A stretch of 64,000 nt of DNA. Source: JAFGRR01 sp964499235. GTDB taxonomy: Bacteria > Planctomycetota > Phycisphaerae > UBA1845 > Fen-1342. Location of the stretch: contig CAZCKC010000002.1 in assembly GCA_964499235.1 (NCBI GenBank), positions 1 through 64,000 of the forward strand, read 5' to 3'. Of this stretch, positions 47,919 through 57,130 are shown one piece after another. The translations under genes were made by a program, and so were the position numbers. The notes beneath the pieces were generated by a model, which made no database searches, had not been told where the DNA came from, and saw only the letters and a program-made list of their open reading frames with translations. Numbering within the stretch: position 1 is the first letter of the stretch; each line of letters starts with the position of its first letter.

Positions 47919-49688
47919 TCACTCGGCGGCTGAGTTGCCTTGCAGGCCGGCGATGCGCTCGAAGTAGTGCTTGAGCGCGGCGCGGTACTGCTGGGGGATC
48001 TGCTCGCGCTGGACGGGATCCTGGTAGGCCCGCAACGCGGCGGCGATGGCCTCGCCAAGGGCGGCCTCGGCTTCCTGGTCGCCGGGGGGGAGGTCAATCA
48101 GCGTCTGGCCGATGATCTGCCCCGGGCTGAGCTCGTTATCGAGGCGGTCGGGGGTGGTCTGGTGCGGGGCCCGCTGCTGGCTGTTGGGGCCCTGGCCGCG
48201 GCCGAGTTGGCCGAAGTCGGCCGTCCCGCCGGGTGGCTCGGAAGGATTGGCGTTCGGCGCCCCGCGGCCGATCTGGTCGCGGGCCTGGTCGAGCTGGGCG
48301 ATCCGCATCTGGAGATCCTGCATCATCTGCTGGGCCATCTCGAGATCGGAGAGCTGGTCGGTGGCGCCGGCCATCGCCGCGTCGAGTGCCTGCTGTTGAC
48401 CTGGCTGACCGGCCTGCGCGCCCTCGCAGGCCTGGCAGGCTTTCTGGAGCTGCTGAGCGAGCTGCTTGAGTTGTTGTTGGGCCTGCTGGTTCTGGGCGAT
48501 CTTCTTGGCGAGCCGCTCAAGCTCTTCCTTGCTGAGCTTGTCGCCCAGCTGCTGCTGAAGTTGTTGTTGGATCTGCTGCGGGTCGGCCCCCGGCTTCTGA
48601 AGCTGTTCGAGCAGCTTTTTGGCCTGCTCTTCGTTGAGGCCGGCCTTGTTTTCGAGCTCCTTCTGGAGCCGCTTGTTGTCGGCGACCTGGTTGAGCTTTT
48701 GGGCGAGCTCCTGGAGTTGCTCCTGGAGCTCACGGGCGAGTTGGCGTTGCTGCGGATCGTCGCTCTGTGCGGCGGCCTCGAGCTGCTTGGCGAGCTGTTC
48801 GAGCTGCTGCCGGGCGGCGCCGAGGTCGCCCTGGGCGAGTGCGCGTGAGAGCTGGGCGGCAAGGTCGTTGCCTTCGAGCTGTTCGAGGCCCTTGAGTTGG
48901 CGCTGGAGCTCTTCGAGCATCGCCAGATTGCCGGCGGCCCGCTGTTCCTTGAGCTGGTCGGCGAGCTCGTCGAGTTTCTGCATGGCGTCGCGGCGGACGT
49001 CCTCGGGGCGCTGCGGCGCATCGGGCGGCAGGTCGAGGGGATCGAGGGCCAGCTCGAGGCCGGCCAGCGGCGGTGACTGGCGCTGGAGCTCCTTGAGCTT
49101 TTCGATTTCTTCGTTGTAGCGCTGCTCGATCGCCTCGCGCTCGCGGCGGTCCTGCTCGGCCGTCACCTGCTGCTCTTCGGAGGCGGCCTCTTCGCTCTTG
49201 GCGAGCAGGTTCAGCGGCGGAAGGAAGAGCCAGACCAGCGCGGCCACGACCGCCACGGCGGCGCCGGCGGGCAGGGTGCGCGGGCGACGAAACGGGAAGA
49301 GCTGCGTGACACGGAGGCCGCGGGCGGTCCGCTCGGCGTCCTCGCAGGCGGCGCGGGCGAAGGCGTGGGGATCGGTGCGAATGCTCAGCGCGGTGCTGAG
49401 GCGTTCTTTCAAGTGGGCGGCCTCGTCGAGGGCGAGGGCGGCCTGGGCACGGCGTATCCAGTGTCGGACGAGGCCGAAGAACAGGACGCCGAGTCCGACA
49501 GCCAGCGCGACAGCGGCGCTGGTCAGGAGCACCGGACGCTCGGCCGCGAACACTAACAGGCGTTGGGCGATCAGCAGCAGCAACCAAATGGCGAGGGCGA
49601 CGGTGACCGCGCGCGTGAGCCAATCGAGGAAGAGGTTGAGGTTCAAGCGGCCCTGGGCTTGGCGAACACGCTCGTCGACGGGTGACAT
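47919..49688 (-). CDS. Large Gln-rich coiled-coil membrane protein (DUF4175-like)
   Basis: 589 residues. Three membrane helices near the N-terminus (about 26-47, 52-74 and 148-167) resemble the DUF4175 family; between and after them stretches of helix are rich in Gln, Leu and Glu (QQIQQQLQQQLGDKL, for example), covering about residues 170-480. The C-terminus is Gly/Pro/Asn-rich. Function unknown; similar proteins often stand next to MoxR-AAA/BatA operons in planctomycetes, but no such genes are here. GGAG precedes the ATG at 49688, and a good promoter lies 60 bases upstream. Confidence 0.8.
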   Translation of the reverse strand: MSPVDERVRQAQGRLNLNLFLDWLTRAVTVALAIWLLLLIAQRLLVFAAERPVLLTSAAVALAVGLGVLFFGLVRHWIRRAQAALALDEAAHLKERLSTALSIRTDPHAFARAACEDAERTARGLRVTQLFPFRRPRTLPAGAAVAVVAALVWLFLPPLNLLAKSEEAASEEQQVTAEQDRREREAIEQRYNEEIEKLKELQRQSPPLAGLELALDPLDLPPDAPQRPEDVRRDAMQKLDELADQLKEQRAAGNLAMLEELQRQLKGLEQLEGNDLAAQLSRALAQGDLGAARQQLEQLAKQLEAAAQSDDPQQRQLARELQEQLQELAQKLNQVADNKRLQKELENKAGLNEEQAKKLLEQLQKPGADPQQIQQQLQQQLGDKLSKEELERLAKKIAQNQQAQQQLKQLAQQLQKACQACEGAQAGQPGQQQALDAAMAGATDQLSDLEMAQQMMQDLQMRIAQLDQARDQIGRGAPNANPSEPPGGTADFGQLGRGQGPNSQQRAPHQTTPDRLDNELSPGQIIGQTLIDLPPGDQEAEAALGEAIAAALRAYQDPVQREQIPQQYRAALKHYFERIAGLQGNSAAE

Positions 49689-49743
49689 GGCGACGTCTCC
49701 GGGGCAGGCGAGGAGAGGCCGATCGGCGGCCTCGCGATGGTTA

Positions 49744-49772
49744 ATTCTAAGTTGCTACAAGACTGTTTACAA
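49744..49772 (-). promoter_or_regulatory. Sigma70-type promoter of the DUF4175-like gene
   Basis: On the minus strand TTGTAA (49772-49767), 17-bp spacer, TAGAAT (49749-49744). Expected start near 49737, about 50 bases before the ATG at 49688. The surrounding sequence is unusually AT-rich for this window. Confidence 0.6.
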
Positions 49773-49959
49773 GGATCGGACCGTAGCGGTGGCGGCTGAG
49801 ACGCGGAAATTGGGGAGGTGGGTGGCCGGCAATCGGGCGGGATGGTCACCAATTGGGGCTGTGAACGTGGTTCGGCCGAGGATGGCGGGACGTCGCACGC
49901 CGTGAAATTTTTGCCGACGAGCGGAACCGGGGAGCTGGGGGCGTGCATAATGGTCCGCG

Positions 49960-51171
49960 ATGGCGACTTATTTCTGGATTATGCCGTGGCTGGCGCTGGC
50001 CGTCAGCGGTGGGGCCGCCTGGGTGGCGTTGCGTCGGGATTTGGTGCGCGGGTGGCGGCGTGTCGGGCCGGGGCGGTTGGCTGTGGCGATCGCCTGGTCC
50101 GGGTTGGTCAGCGGGGTGGTCGCGCTGTTCCTGGCGATTTTTCTCGGGATCGTGGTGGACAGTGCATTCGCGGCGATTCACGTGAGCTATGTCTGGCTGG
50201 TGGCGGGGCCGATGCTGGTGAGCGGGTTGGCGGCGGCGCTGCTGTGGCGGCGTACGCGGTGGGGCGGGCGGAGGCTGCTGGCGGGCGGGCTGGTGTTGAG
50301 CTTGGCGCCGCTGGGGATCGGGGTGTATGCGTCGTTTGTGGAGCCGTACTGGCTGGAGGTGACACACACGGCGGTGCCGGTGGCGGGTGTGGCGACGGTG
50401 GCGGACTCGGTCCGAATCGTGGTGCTGGCGGACCTGCAGACGACGGAGATCGACGGATACGAGCGGTCGGTGCTGGAGCAGGTGGCGGCAGCGCGGCCGG
50501 ATATCATCGTGCTGCCGGGGGACTTTTATCACGGTCCGCAAGCGTCGTTTGACCGGCACGCGGGGGCGTTTGTTGATTTCTTTCGCGCGTTGGCAGCGCC
50601 GCACGGCGTGTACGCGTGCCTGGGAAACATTGACGATCCAGCGCGGATCGTGCCGCTGCTGGAGGCGGGTGGGGTACGGGTGCTGCGGGACGCGGTGGTG
50701 ACGCGGACGGTGCGCGGGGTGCGGGTGGCGTTGGGCGGGGTCGACTATCGATCGCGGCGTAATGGGGGGGCGGTGCTGCGGGAGTTGATCGGGACGGCGG
50801 CGGATGTACGGGTGGCGCTGACGCATGTGCCGGATTTGGTGCTGGGCGTGGCGTCGGCGGAGCGGGTGGACCTGCTGATCGCGGGGCACACGCATGGCGG
50901 GCAGATTCAGGTCCCGGGGATCGGGCCGCTGGCGACGGCCAGCAGCGTGCCGCGGTCGATCGCGGCCGGCGGGCTGAGCGCGCACGCCGGGCAGCGGATT
51001 TATGTCAGCCGCGGGGTGGGAATGGAGCGGTTGTGGGCGCCGCCGTTGCGGCTGAACTGTCGGCCTGAGCTGGCGGTGGTGGACCTGGTGCCGGCCGGGG
51101 GCACGGCGGTGACGATCGGGTCTGGTGGCGGCGAAAGCACGGGCGAAAAAGCCGGGGCGGTGCGGCCCTGA
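49960..51171 (+). CDS. Membrane-anchored metallophosphoesterase (YkuE/YaeI-like) with altered first metal motif
   Basis: 403 residues: four hydrophobic helices (about 2-24, 40-65, 73-95, 108-128), then a calcineurin-type metallophosphatase domain (about 150-390). Motifs: D158-L-Q160 (normally DxH), PGDFYHG (GD at 187-188), GN at 222-223, H289 in LTHVPD, and GHTHGG (309-314). The His of the first motif is Gln. YkuE-like enzymes act on membrane-linked phosphoesters; metal affinity may differ here. The ATG follows a CATAAT (49946-49951) with almost no leader. The C-terminus is Gly/Thr-rich. Confidence 0.82.
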   Translation: MATYFWIMPWLALAVSGGAAWVALRRDLVRGWRRVGPGRLAVAIAWSGLVSGVVALFLAIFLGIVVDSAFAAIHVSYVWLVAGPMLVSGLAAALLWRRTRWGGRRLLAGGLVLSLAPLGIGVYASFVEPYWLEVTHTAVPVAGVATVADSVRIVVLADLQTTEIDGYERSVLEQVAAARPDIIVLPGDFYHGPQASFDRHAGAFVDFFRALAAPHGVYACLGNIDDPARIVPLLEAGGVRVLRDAVVTRTVRGVRVALGGVDYRSRRNGGAVLRELIGTAADVRVALTHVPDLVLGVASAERVDLLIAGHTHGGQIQVPGIGPLATASSVPRSIAAGGLSAHAGQRIYVSRGVGMERLWAPPLRLNCRPELAVVDLVPAGGTAVTIGSGGGESTGEKAGAVRP

Positions 51172-51365
51172 TTTGGCGTCTGAGCGAGGTGCGTGGGGGG
51201 GTGTTTCGGCCTACAATAGCAGGCTGCGGCGCGGGTCGAGGGAGCTCGATGCGGGCCCTGTATTTCCCACGGAATTGAGCGGCCGTCGGGCGCCCGGCGG
51301 CGTCCCGTTTTGGTGGTCTGGCCGGCATGGGGATCGGCGACAGGACGGCGTGACAGGAAACGCGT

Positions 51366-53966
51366 ATGAGTGGCATGCCCGCGGAGCGTGAACGGCAGAC
51401 GCTGATCACGCAGGAGATGCAGGAGTCGTACCTCACGTACGCCATGAGCGTGATCATGGCGCGGGCGCTGCCCGACGTGCGGGACGGGCTCAAGCCGTCG
51501 CAGCGCCGCATTCTCGTGGCGATGAACGACCTGAATCTCAGCCCGCGCGCGAAGCACCGCAAGTGCGCGAAGATTTCCGGTGACACGAGCGGCAACTATC
51601 ACCCGCACGGCGACCAGGTGATCTATCCGACGCTGGTGCGGCTCGCGCAAGAGTGGTCGATGCGCTACCCGCTGATCGATCCGCAGGGGAACTTCGGCTC
51701 GATCGACGGCGACCCGCCGGCGGCGATGCGGTACACCGAGGCGCGGCTGGCGGGCCCGGCTGAGGCGATGCTCGAGGACCTTGACAAGGAGACGGTGGAC
51801 TTCGAGGACAACTTCGACGGCACGACGCAGGAGCCGGTCGTGCTGCCGAGCAAGTTCCCGAACCTGCTGGTGAACGGGGCGGAGGGCATCGCGGTCGGGA
51901 TGGCGACGCGGGTGCTGCCGCACAACCTCGGCGAGATCTGCGACGCGGTGATCGGGTTGCTCGAGAACCCGGACCTGACGGTGGTCGACCTGATGAAGAT
52001 CGTCCCGGGGCCGGATTTTCCGACCGGCGGGATGATCTGCGGTCGGGACGGGATCCGGTCGGCGTACGAGACGGGGCGCGGCGCGCTGACGTTGCGGGGC
52101 AAGCTCGAGACCGAGGAGACCAAGAACGGGCGGCTGCAGATCGTGGTCAAGGAGATTCCCTACGGGGTGCTGCTGCCGACGATCAAGGAACGGCTGATCG
52201 ACGCGATCCAGAGCGGCACGATCAAGGGGATCGACGACGTTCGCGACGAGTCGGGGCGGCAGGCGCAGGTGCGACTGGTGATCACGCTGCGCAAGGACGC
52301 GAACGTCAACGTGGTGATCAACCAGCTGTGGAAATACACACCGCTGCAGACGAACATCCAGGCGATCAACATCGTGCTGGTCAACCGAGTGCCGAAGACG
52401 CTCAGCCTGAAGCAGCTGCTCGAGCAGTTCATCGGCCACCGGATCGAGGTGATCCGGCGGCGGACGCAGTTCCTGCTCCGCAAGGCGCGGCAGCGGGCGC
52501 ACGTGCTCGAGGGGCTGATCCTCGCGGTCGCCGACATCGACGAGATCATCCAGATCATCCGCCGGAGCCCGGATGTCGACACGGCCCGTCAGCGGCTGAT
52601 GGAGAAGCCGCTGCGGCTGAGCGAGGCGGCGACGGTGCGGCAGCTGCTGCCGGACATCTTCGTGCAGCGGGCGTCGAACACCGACCAGTTCCTGACGCGG
52701 ACGCAGGCCGACGCGATCCTGGCGATGCAACTGCGGCGGCTGACGGGGCTCGAGATCGAACAGCTCGCGAAAGAGTACAGCGGGCTGGTCGAGGAGATCG
52801 CCGGCTACGAGCTGATCCTCAGCGATGAGCGGCGGGTCCGCGACATCATCGTCGAGGACCTGCACGAGATCCGCGAGAAGTTCGCCGACGAGCGGCGAAC
52901 GTTGATCGCGGGCGCGATCGACTCCGTCGAGAACGAGGACCTGATCGAGCGCGAGGACGTGGTCGTCACGCTGTCGCACGAGGGCTACATCAAGCGGACG
53001 CCGATCGACACTTTCCGCAGCCAGGGGCGCGGCGGGCGCGGCATCCGCGGCACCGAGGCCCGCGACGGCGACTTCACCGAGCACATGCTGGTGATGAGCA
53101 CGCACGACTACCTGCTGGTGTTCACCAACTTCGGGCGGGTCTACTGGCTGAAGGCCTATGACCTGCCGAACATGAGCCGCACTGCCCGCGGCCGGGCGCT
53201 GGTCAACGTCCTGACCATGCAGCCCGAGGAGCGGCACATGTCGGTGCTGCAGGTGCGGGAGTTCGAGGAGAACTACGTCGTCTTCGCCACCGCGCAGGGG
53301 CTGATCAAGAAGACACCGCTGTCGGCGTTCTCACGCCCGCGGCCGAGCGGGATCATCGCGATCGGCCTCGAAGACGGCGACCGGCTGATCACGGCCTCGC
53401 TGACGACGGGCGAGGAGGAGATCGTGCTGAGCACGCGGCTGGGGATGGCGTGCCGTTTCCACGAGGACGACGTTCGCCCGATGGGGCGCACGGCCCGCGG
53501 CGTGAAGGGGATCAACCTCAGCGATGAGGACGAGGTCGTCGACATGTGCGCGGTGCGGTCAGGCTGGAGCGTGCTGACGGTCTGCGAGAACGGCTACGGC
53601 AAGCGGACGGTGGTCGACGAGTACCGGCTGACGCGGCGCGGCGGCAAAGGCGTGATCAACATCAAGACCACCGACCGCAACGGCCCGGTGGTGGCGGTCC
53701 GCTCGGTGACGGATGACGACTCGCTGATGATGATCACGGCCAAGGGAATCATGATCCGCCAGGCGCTGCGCGAACTGCGGGCGATCGGGCGGGCCACGCA
53801 GGGCGTCCGGCTGATGCGCGTCGATGACGATGACCGCGTGGTGGCCGTCGCGAAGATCGTTACGGCCGAGGAAGAGGACGAAGCGGCCGACGAGGCGGCC
53901 GGCGAGCGGGCCCCTGAAGCGGTGGACCAACCGGACGTGACCGAGTCACCCGAGGACACGGAGTAG
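51366..53966 (+). CDS. gyrA: DNA gyrase subunit A (type IIA topoisomerase A subunit)
   Basis: 866 residues. Breakage-reunion domain (about 15-500): catalytic Tyr is Y123 in AAMRYTEARL, with the conserved GLKPSQRRIL and KCAKISGDTSGNYHPHGD. A C-terminal beta-pinwheel (about 515-840) carries a GyrA-box-like QGRGGRG at about 553-559, which favours gyrase over topoisomerase IV. The acidic tail (last 30 residues) resembles those of other GyrA proteins. At the quinolone-determining region the E. coli S83 and D87 positions read Q84 and P88. Start ATG 51366 has AGGA; a TACAAT lies at 51212-51217. Convergent with nadC, 4 bases apart. Confidence 0.93.
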   Translation: MSGMPAERERQTLITQEMQESYLTYAMSVIMARALPDVRDGLKPSQRRILVAMNDLNLSPRAKHRKCAKISGDTSGNYHPHGDQVIYPTLVRLAQEWSMRYPLIDPQGNFGSIDGDPPAAMRYTEARLAGPAEAMLEDLDKETVDFEDNFDGTTQEPVVLPSKFPNLLVNGAEGIAVGMATRVLPHNLGEICDAVIGLLENPDLTVVDLMKIVPGPDFPTGGMICGRDGIRSAYETGRGALTLRGKLETEETKNGRLQIVVKEIPYGVLLPTIKERLIDAIQSGTIKGIDDVRDESGRQAQVRLVITLRKDANVNVVINQLWKYTPLQTNIQAINIVLVNRVPKTLSLKQLLEQFIGHRIEVIRRRTQFLLRKARQRAHVLEGLILAVADIDEIIQIIRRSPDVDTARQRLMEKPLRLSEAATVRQLLPDIFVQRASNTDQFLTRTQADAILAMQLRRLTGLEIEQLAKEYSGLVEEIAGYELILSDERRVRDIIVEDLHEIREKFADERRTLIAGAIDSVENEDLIEREDVVVTLSHEGYIKRTPIDTFRSQGRGGRGIRGTEARDGDFTEHMLVMSTHDYLLVFTNFGRVYWLKAYDLPNMSRTARGRALVNVLTMQPEERHMSVLQVREFEENYVVFATAQGLIKKTPLSAFSRPRPSGIIAIGLEDGDRLITASLTTGEEEIVLSTRLGMACRFHEDDVRPMGRTARGVKGINLSDEDEVVDMCAVRSGWSVLTVCENGYGKRTVVDEYRLTRRGGKGVINIKTTDRNGPVVAVRSVTDDDSLMMITAKGIMIRQALRELRAIGRATQGVRLMRVDDDDRVVAVAKIVTAEEEDEAADEAAGERAPEAVDQPDVTESPEDTE

Positions 53967-53970
53967 ACGG

Positions 53971-54870
53971 TCAGCCGCGATCGTCTTCGAGATCCAGTCC
54001 GAAATCGAGTTGAACGGCCGAGTGCGTCAGCGCACCGACCGAGATGCGGTCGACGCCGGTGGCCGCGATGGCGGCGATGGAATCGAGCGTCACCCCGCCG
54101 CTGGCTTCGAGTTGCGGGCGACGGTCGGGCGGGATAGCGCCGCACAGCGCGACGGCATTCCGTAGCGCTTCCAGATTGAAATTGTCGAGGAGGACAATGT
54201 CGATGCCGGGAACGGCCAGGACCTGCTCGAGCTGCGCGAGCGTGTCGACCTCGACCTCGATGAACGCGGGCGGCGATTCGCGTGGGATGCGGTTCAGCAG
54301 GTCGACCAGCTTCGCGGACCACTGCTCGGTCGGCACGCCCGCGAGGTGGTTGTCTTTCAGGAGCACGGCGTCGTGGAGCCCGAAACGGTGGTTCGTGCCG
54401 CCGCCGCAGCGGACGGCGTACTTGTCGAGTTCGCGCCAGCCGGGGAGCGTCTTGCGCGTGTCGAGCACCTGGACCAGCGGGTTCGTGCTGCGGGCGGCGG
54501 CGATGTAACGCTGCGTCTGCGTCGCGACGCCGCTGAGCCGGCCGAGGAAGTTGAGCAGCGTCCGCTCGGTGGTCAGGATGGCGGCGCGCGGGCCGACCAG
54601 CTCGGCCACGCACCCCCCTGCCGTCACCGGGCAACCGTCTTTTGCGTCGCTCGGCTCGAAGCGGACCGCCGTCTCGAGCCGCCGGCTGAACGCGTCCGTG
54701 ATGAGCGGCCCGACCGCCATTCCCGCCAGCACGCCGGCTTCCCGGCCGACGACCGCGGCCCGCGTCGGCTTTGCGGGGTCGGGCAGCAGGCCGCTCGTAC
54801 GGTCGCCGGCCGCGGCGAGGTCTTCGTCGATCGCGAGCGCGATGAGCTGTTGTACCCGGTCCGAGAACAT
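53971..54870 (-). CDS. nadC: Nicotinate-nucleotide pyrophosphorylase (quinolinate phosphoribosyltransferase)
   Basis: 299 residues of the NadC family. EDLAAAGDRTSG near the N-terminus, TERTLLNFLGRLSGVAT, the substrate-binding DTRKTLPGWRELDKYAVRCGGGTNHRFGLHDAVLLKDNH, VEVDTLAQLEQ, LLDNF and LEASGGV are all present in family order. It joins quinolinate and PRPP to form nicotinate mononucleotide. No nadA/nadB near. Convergent with gyrA. Confidence 0.95.
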   Translation of the reverse strand: MFSDRVQQLIALAIDEDLAAAGDRTSGLLPDPAKPTRAAVVGREAGVLAGMAVGPLITDAFSRRLETAVRFEPSDAKDGCPVTAGGCVAELVGPRAAILTTERTLLNFLGRLSGVATQTQRYIAAARSTNPLVQVLDTRKTLPGWRELDKYAVRCGGGTNHRFGLHDAVLLKDNHLAGVPTEQWSAKLVDLLNRIPRESPPAFIEVEVDTLAQLEQVLAVPGIDIVLLDNFNLEALRNAVALCGAIPPDRRPQLEASGGVTLDSIAAIAATGVDRISVGALTHSAVQLDFGLDLEDDRG

Positions 54871-54924
54871 CGATCCTCCGATAGCGGTGGCGGCGCCGCA
54901 CGGGCGGCGCTTTGGCCGCGTTGC

Positions 54925-54953
54925 TTGACCCCTTAGTGTGGGCTTTTGAGAAT
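54925..54953 (+). promoter_or_regulatory. Putative promoter of the heparinase-like gene
   Basis: TTGACC (54925-54930), 17-bp spacer, GAGAAT (54948-54953). Transcription near 54960 gives a leader of about 65 bases before ATG 55025. Confidence 0.45.
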
Positions 54954-55024
54954 AGGGGTGTCGCCTGCTCGCGCAGCGTAGCGTACGCGGCGCCCTGGCC
55001 CAACCCGCACGGACGACCCGCCCG

Positions 55025-57049
55025 ATGCTCGGACGCCTCCAGCTCGCCTACGACGTGTGGCGGCATTTCGGGCTGCGGTGGACGCTCTTTCGGATCCGCT
55101 ACGCGCTGGGCCGCAAGCTGGGCTGGCTGAAGCGGCGGTTTCCGACGGGCGGCTGGAAGGCCCGGCCGCCGGCGTACTGGCTCCGAGCGGGCGTTCCCGC
55201 GGAAGCGGTGGGCTATCACGCCTACCGGGCGGCGCACCAGGCGCCGTTTTTCTTTCCCGCAGGGGAGCCGCCAGAGCTGCCGGACGAGTGGCAGGTCGAC
55301 GCCCGGGCGCAGGGCGACGCCGTGCTGGCCGGGCGGCCGCGGTTCTTCTACCACCGCCGGGCGGAGGTCGGTTTTCCGTTCGACTGGTTCGCGAACCCGT
55401 TCACCGACCAGCGGACTGACGCGACGCGGCACTGGTGTGACCGCGGCGACTTCGAGGCCGACCAGGGGGACATCAAGGTCATCTGGGAGCAAGGCCGCGG
55501 CGGCTGGGTCTACGACTTGGCGCGGGCGTACGGGATCGAGCGCGAGGACCGCTACGCGGCTGGCTTCTGGCAGCTCTTCGAGTCGTGGCGGCAGGCGAAC
55601 CCGCCGAACATGGGGCCGCACTGGCAATGCGGCCAAGAGTGCAGCTTCCGCGTAATGGCGTTCACCTTCGGGCTCTACGCGTTCTGGAACGCGCCGAGCA
55701 GTAGGCCGGAGCGGGTTGCGGCGCTCGTGCAGACGCTGGCCGAACAGGGGGCGCGGATCGCCGGCAACGTTGGCTACGCCCGCTCGCAGCAGAACAACCA
55801 CGCGATCAGCGAGGCGCTCGGGCTCTACACGATCGGCACACTGCTGCCGGAGCTCGCGGCCGCGGCGGACTGGCGGCGGCGCGGCAAGCGGCTGCTCGAG
55901 CAGCTCGCGCAGCAGCAGATCTTCCCTGATGGCGGCTACATTCAGCACTCGCTGAATTACCACCGGCTGATGCTGCACGACTATGCGTGGGTGTTGCGGC
56001 TGGCGGAGCTGAGTGGCGATCGCTTCTCGATGTCGACGCGGGACCGGCTTCGGGCGGCGGCCGAGTTCGTTTACCAGGTCCAGGACGACAGCGGGCGAGT
56101 GCCGAACTACGGGCCCAACGACGGCGCGCTGATCCTGCCGCTGGACGGGTGCGATTACCTCGACTATCGGCCGGTGGTGCAGACGCTGGTGTACCTGCTG
56201 ACGCGGACGCGGCGGTTTGACGCGGGGCCGTGGGATGAGCCGCTGCTGTGGTTGTTCGGACCATCGGCGCTGGAGGCGGCCACGCTGCCGGAGCCGCGGC
56301 GATCGCTGGCGGCGTCGCAGAGCGGGTACTACACGCTGCGGGCGGGTGAGCATTGGCTGTTGACGCGCTGCCATCGCTACCGCACGCGGCCGGGGCACGC
56401 CGACAGCCTGCACGTGGACCTGTGGTGGCGGGGTGAGAACGTGCTGCGGGATGCGGGAACCTACCAGTACAACGTGGCGGCTGATTGGAAGGACTACTTC
56501 ACGCTGTCCCGCGCACACAACACGGTGCTGGTCGACGGGCAGACACACATGGTCCGCGGGCCGCGGTTTCTCTGGCGAAACTGGATCCGGGCCGAGGTGG
56601 TCACCTTCCGACCGGACGGCGACGGCGTGCTGTTTCGCGGCCGCGACCTGAGTTTCTTAAAGCGGTGCGGCGTGACGCACGAGCGGCAGATCAAGCGCAG
56701 CGGCGAGCACAGCTGGGTCGTCACGGATCGGTTCACGGGCAGCGGGCAGCACGCGGTCAGCGGGTTCTGGCACTTGGCCGACGGCGCGGTGCGGGCGCTC
56801 GACGCGGCGCGGACGCGGTGGTCGCTCGAGCTGCCGGGGGGCGTGGTCCGGCTGAGCATCGCGGCCGACGGCGAATCCGAGCCCGCGGTCGTTCTGAGCC
56901 GCGGGCAGGAGGCCCCGCACGTGCAGGGCTGGGAGTCGCTGTACTATGCCGAGAAGCGGCCGCAACCCGTGCTGGTCTGGTCGCTCGCAGGGACGCTGCC
57001 GCTGACGGTGCGGATGGAGATCGTGCTCGGGACGGCGTTGGCGGAGTAG
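55025..57049 (+). CDS. Heparinase II/III-like polysaccharide lyase
   Basis: 674 residues. N-terminal alpha/alpha toroid with alginate-lyase-like motifs: QCGQECSFRVMAFTFG, SQQNNHAISEALGLY, FPDGGYIQHSLNYHRLMLHDY (with conserved Asn/His/Tyr catalytic candidates). C-terminal beta-sandwich (about 400-670) has PGHADSLHVDLWW, DAGTYQY, FTLSRAHNTVLVDG and WVVTDRFTG as in Heparinase_II_III. There is no signal peptide, so it may act in the cytoplasm or in assembly of an exopolysaccharide, like proteins in EPS clusters. The neighbour glycosyltransferase supports the latter. Confidence 0.88.
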   Translation: MLGRLQLAYDVWRHFGLRWTLFRIRYALGRKLGWLKRRFPTGGWKARPPAYWLRAGVPAEAVGYHAYRAAHQAPFFFPAGEPPELPDEWQVDARAQGDAVLAGRPRFFYHRRAEVGFPFDWFANPFTDQRTDATRHWCDRGDFEADQGDIKVIWEQGRGGWVYDLARAYGIEREDRYAAGFWQLFESWRQANPPNMGPHWQCGQECSFRVMAFTFGLYAFWNAPSSRPERVAALVQTLAEQGARIAGNVGYARSQQNNHAISEALGLYTIGTLLPELAAAADWRRRGKRLLEQLAQQQIFPDGGYIQHSLNYHRLMLHDYAWVLRLAELSGDRFSMSTRDRLRAAAEFVYQVQDDSGRVPNYGPNDGALILPLDGCDYLDYRPVVQTLVYLLTRTRRFDAGPWDEPLLWLFGPSALEAATLPEPRRSLAASQSGYYTLRAGEHWLLTRCHRYRTRPGHADSLHVDLWWRGENVLRDAGTYQYNVAADWKDYFTLSRAHNTVLVDGQTHMVRGPRFLWRNWIRAEVVTFRPDGDGVLFRGRDLSFLKRCGVTHERQIKRSGEHSWVVTDRFTGSGQHAVSGFWHLADGAVRALDAARTRWSLELPGGVVRLSIAADGESEPAVVLSRGQEAPHVQGWESLYYAEKRPQPVLVWSLAGTLPLTVRMEIVLGTALAE

Positions 57050-57130
57050 CCGCGGCTTGACCCGCGCGGCCGGGGCTCCAAGAATGGCGGCCCCGTCCAA
57101 ACCTGACCGGCGACGCAAAGGCCTGAACGC

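Noticed and set aside
53594..56548. Minus-strand open frame of 984 codons spanning gyrA, nadC and the heparinase-like gene.
   Set aside because: It crosses three genes with clear motifs on both strands and yields an Arg/Pro/Val-rich product. Shadow frame.
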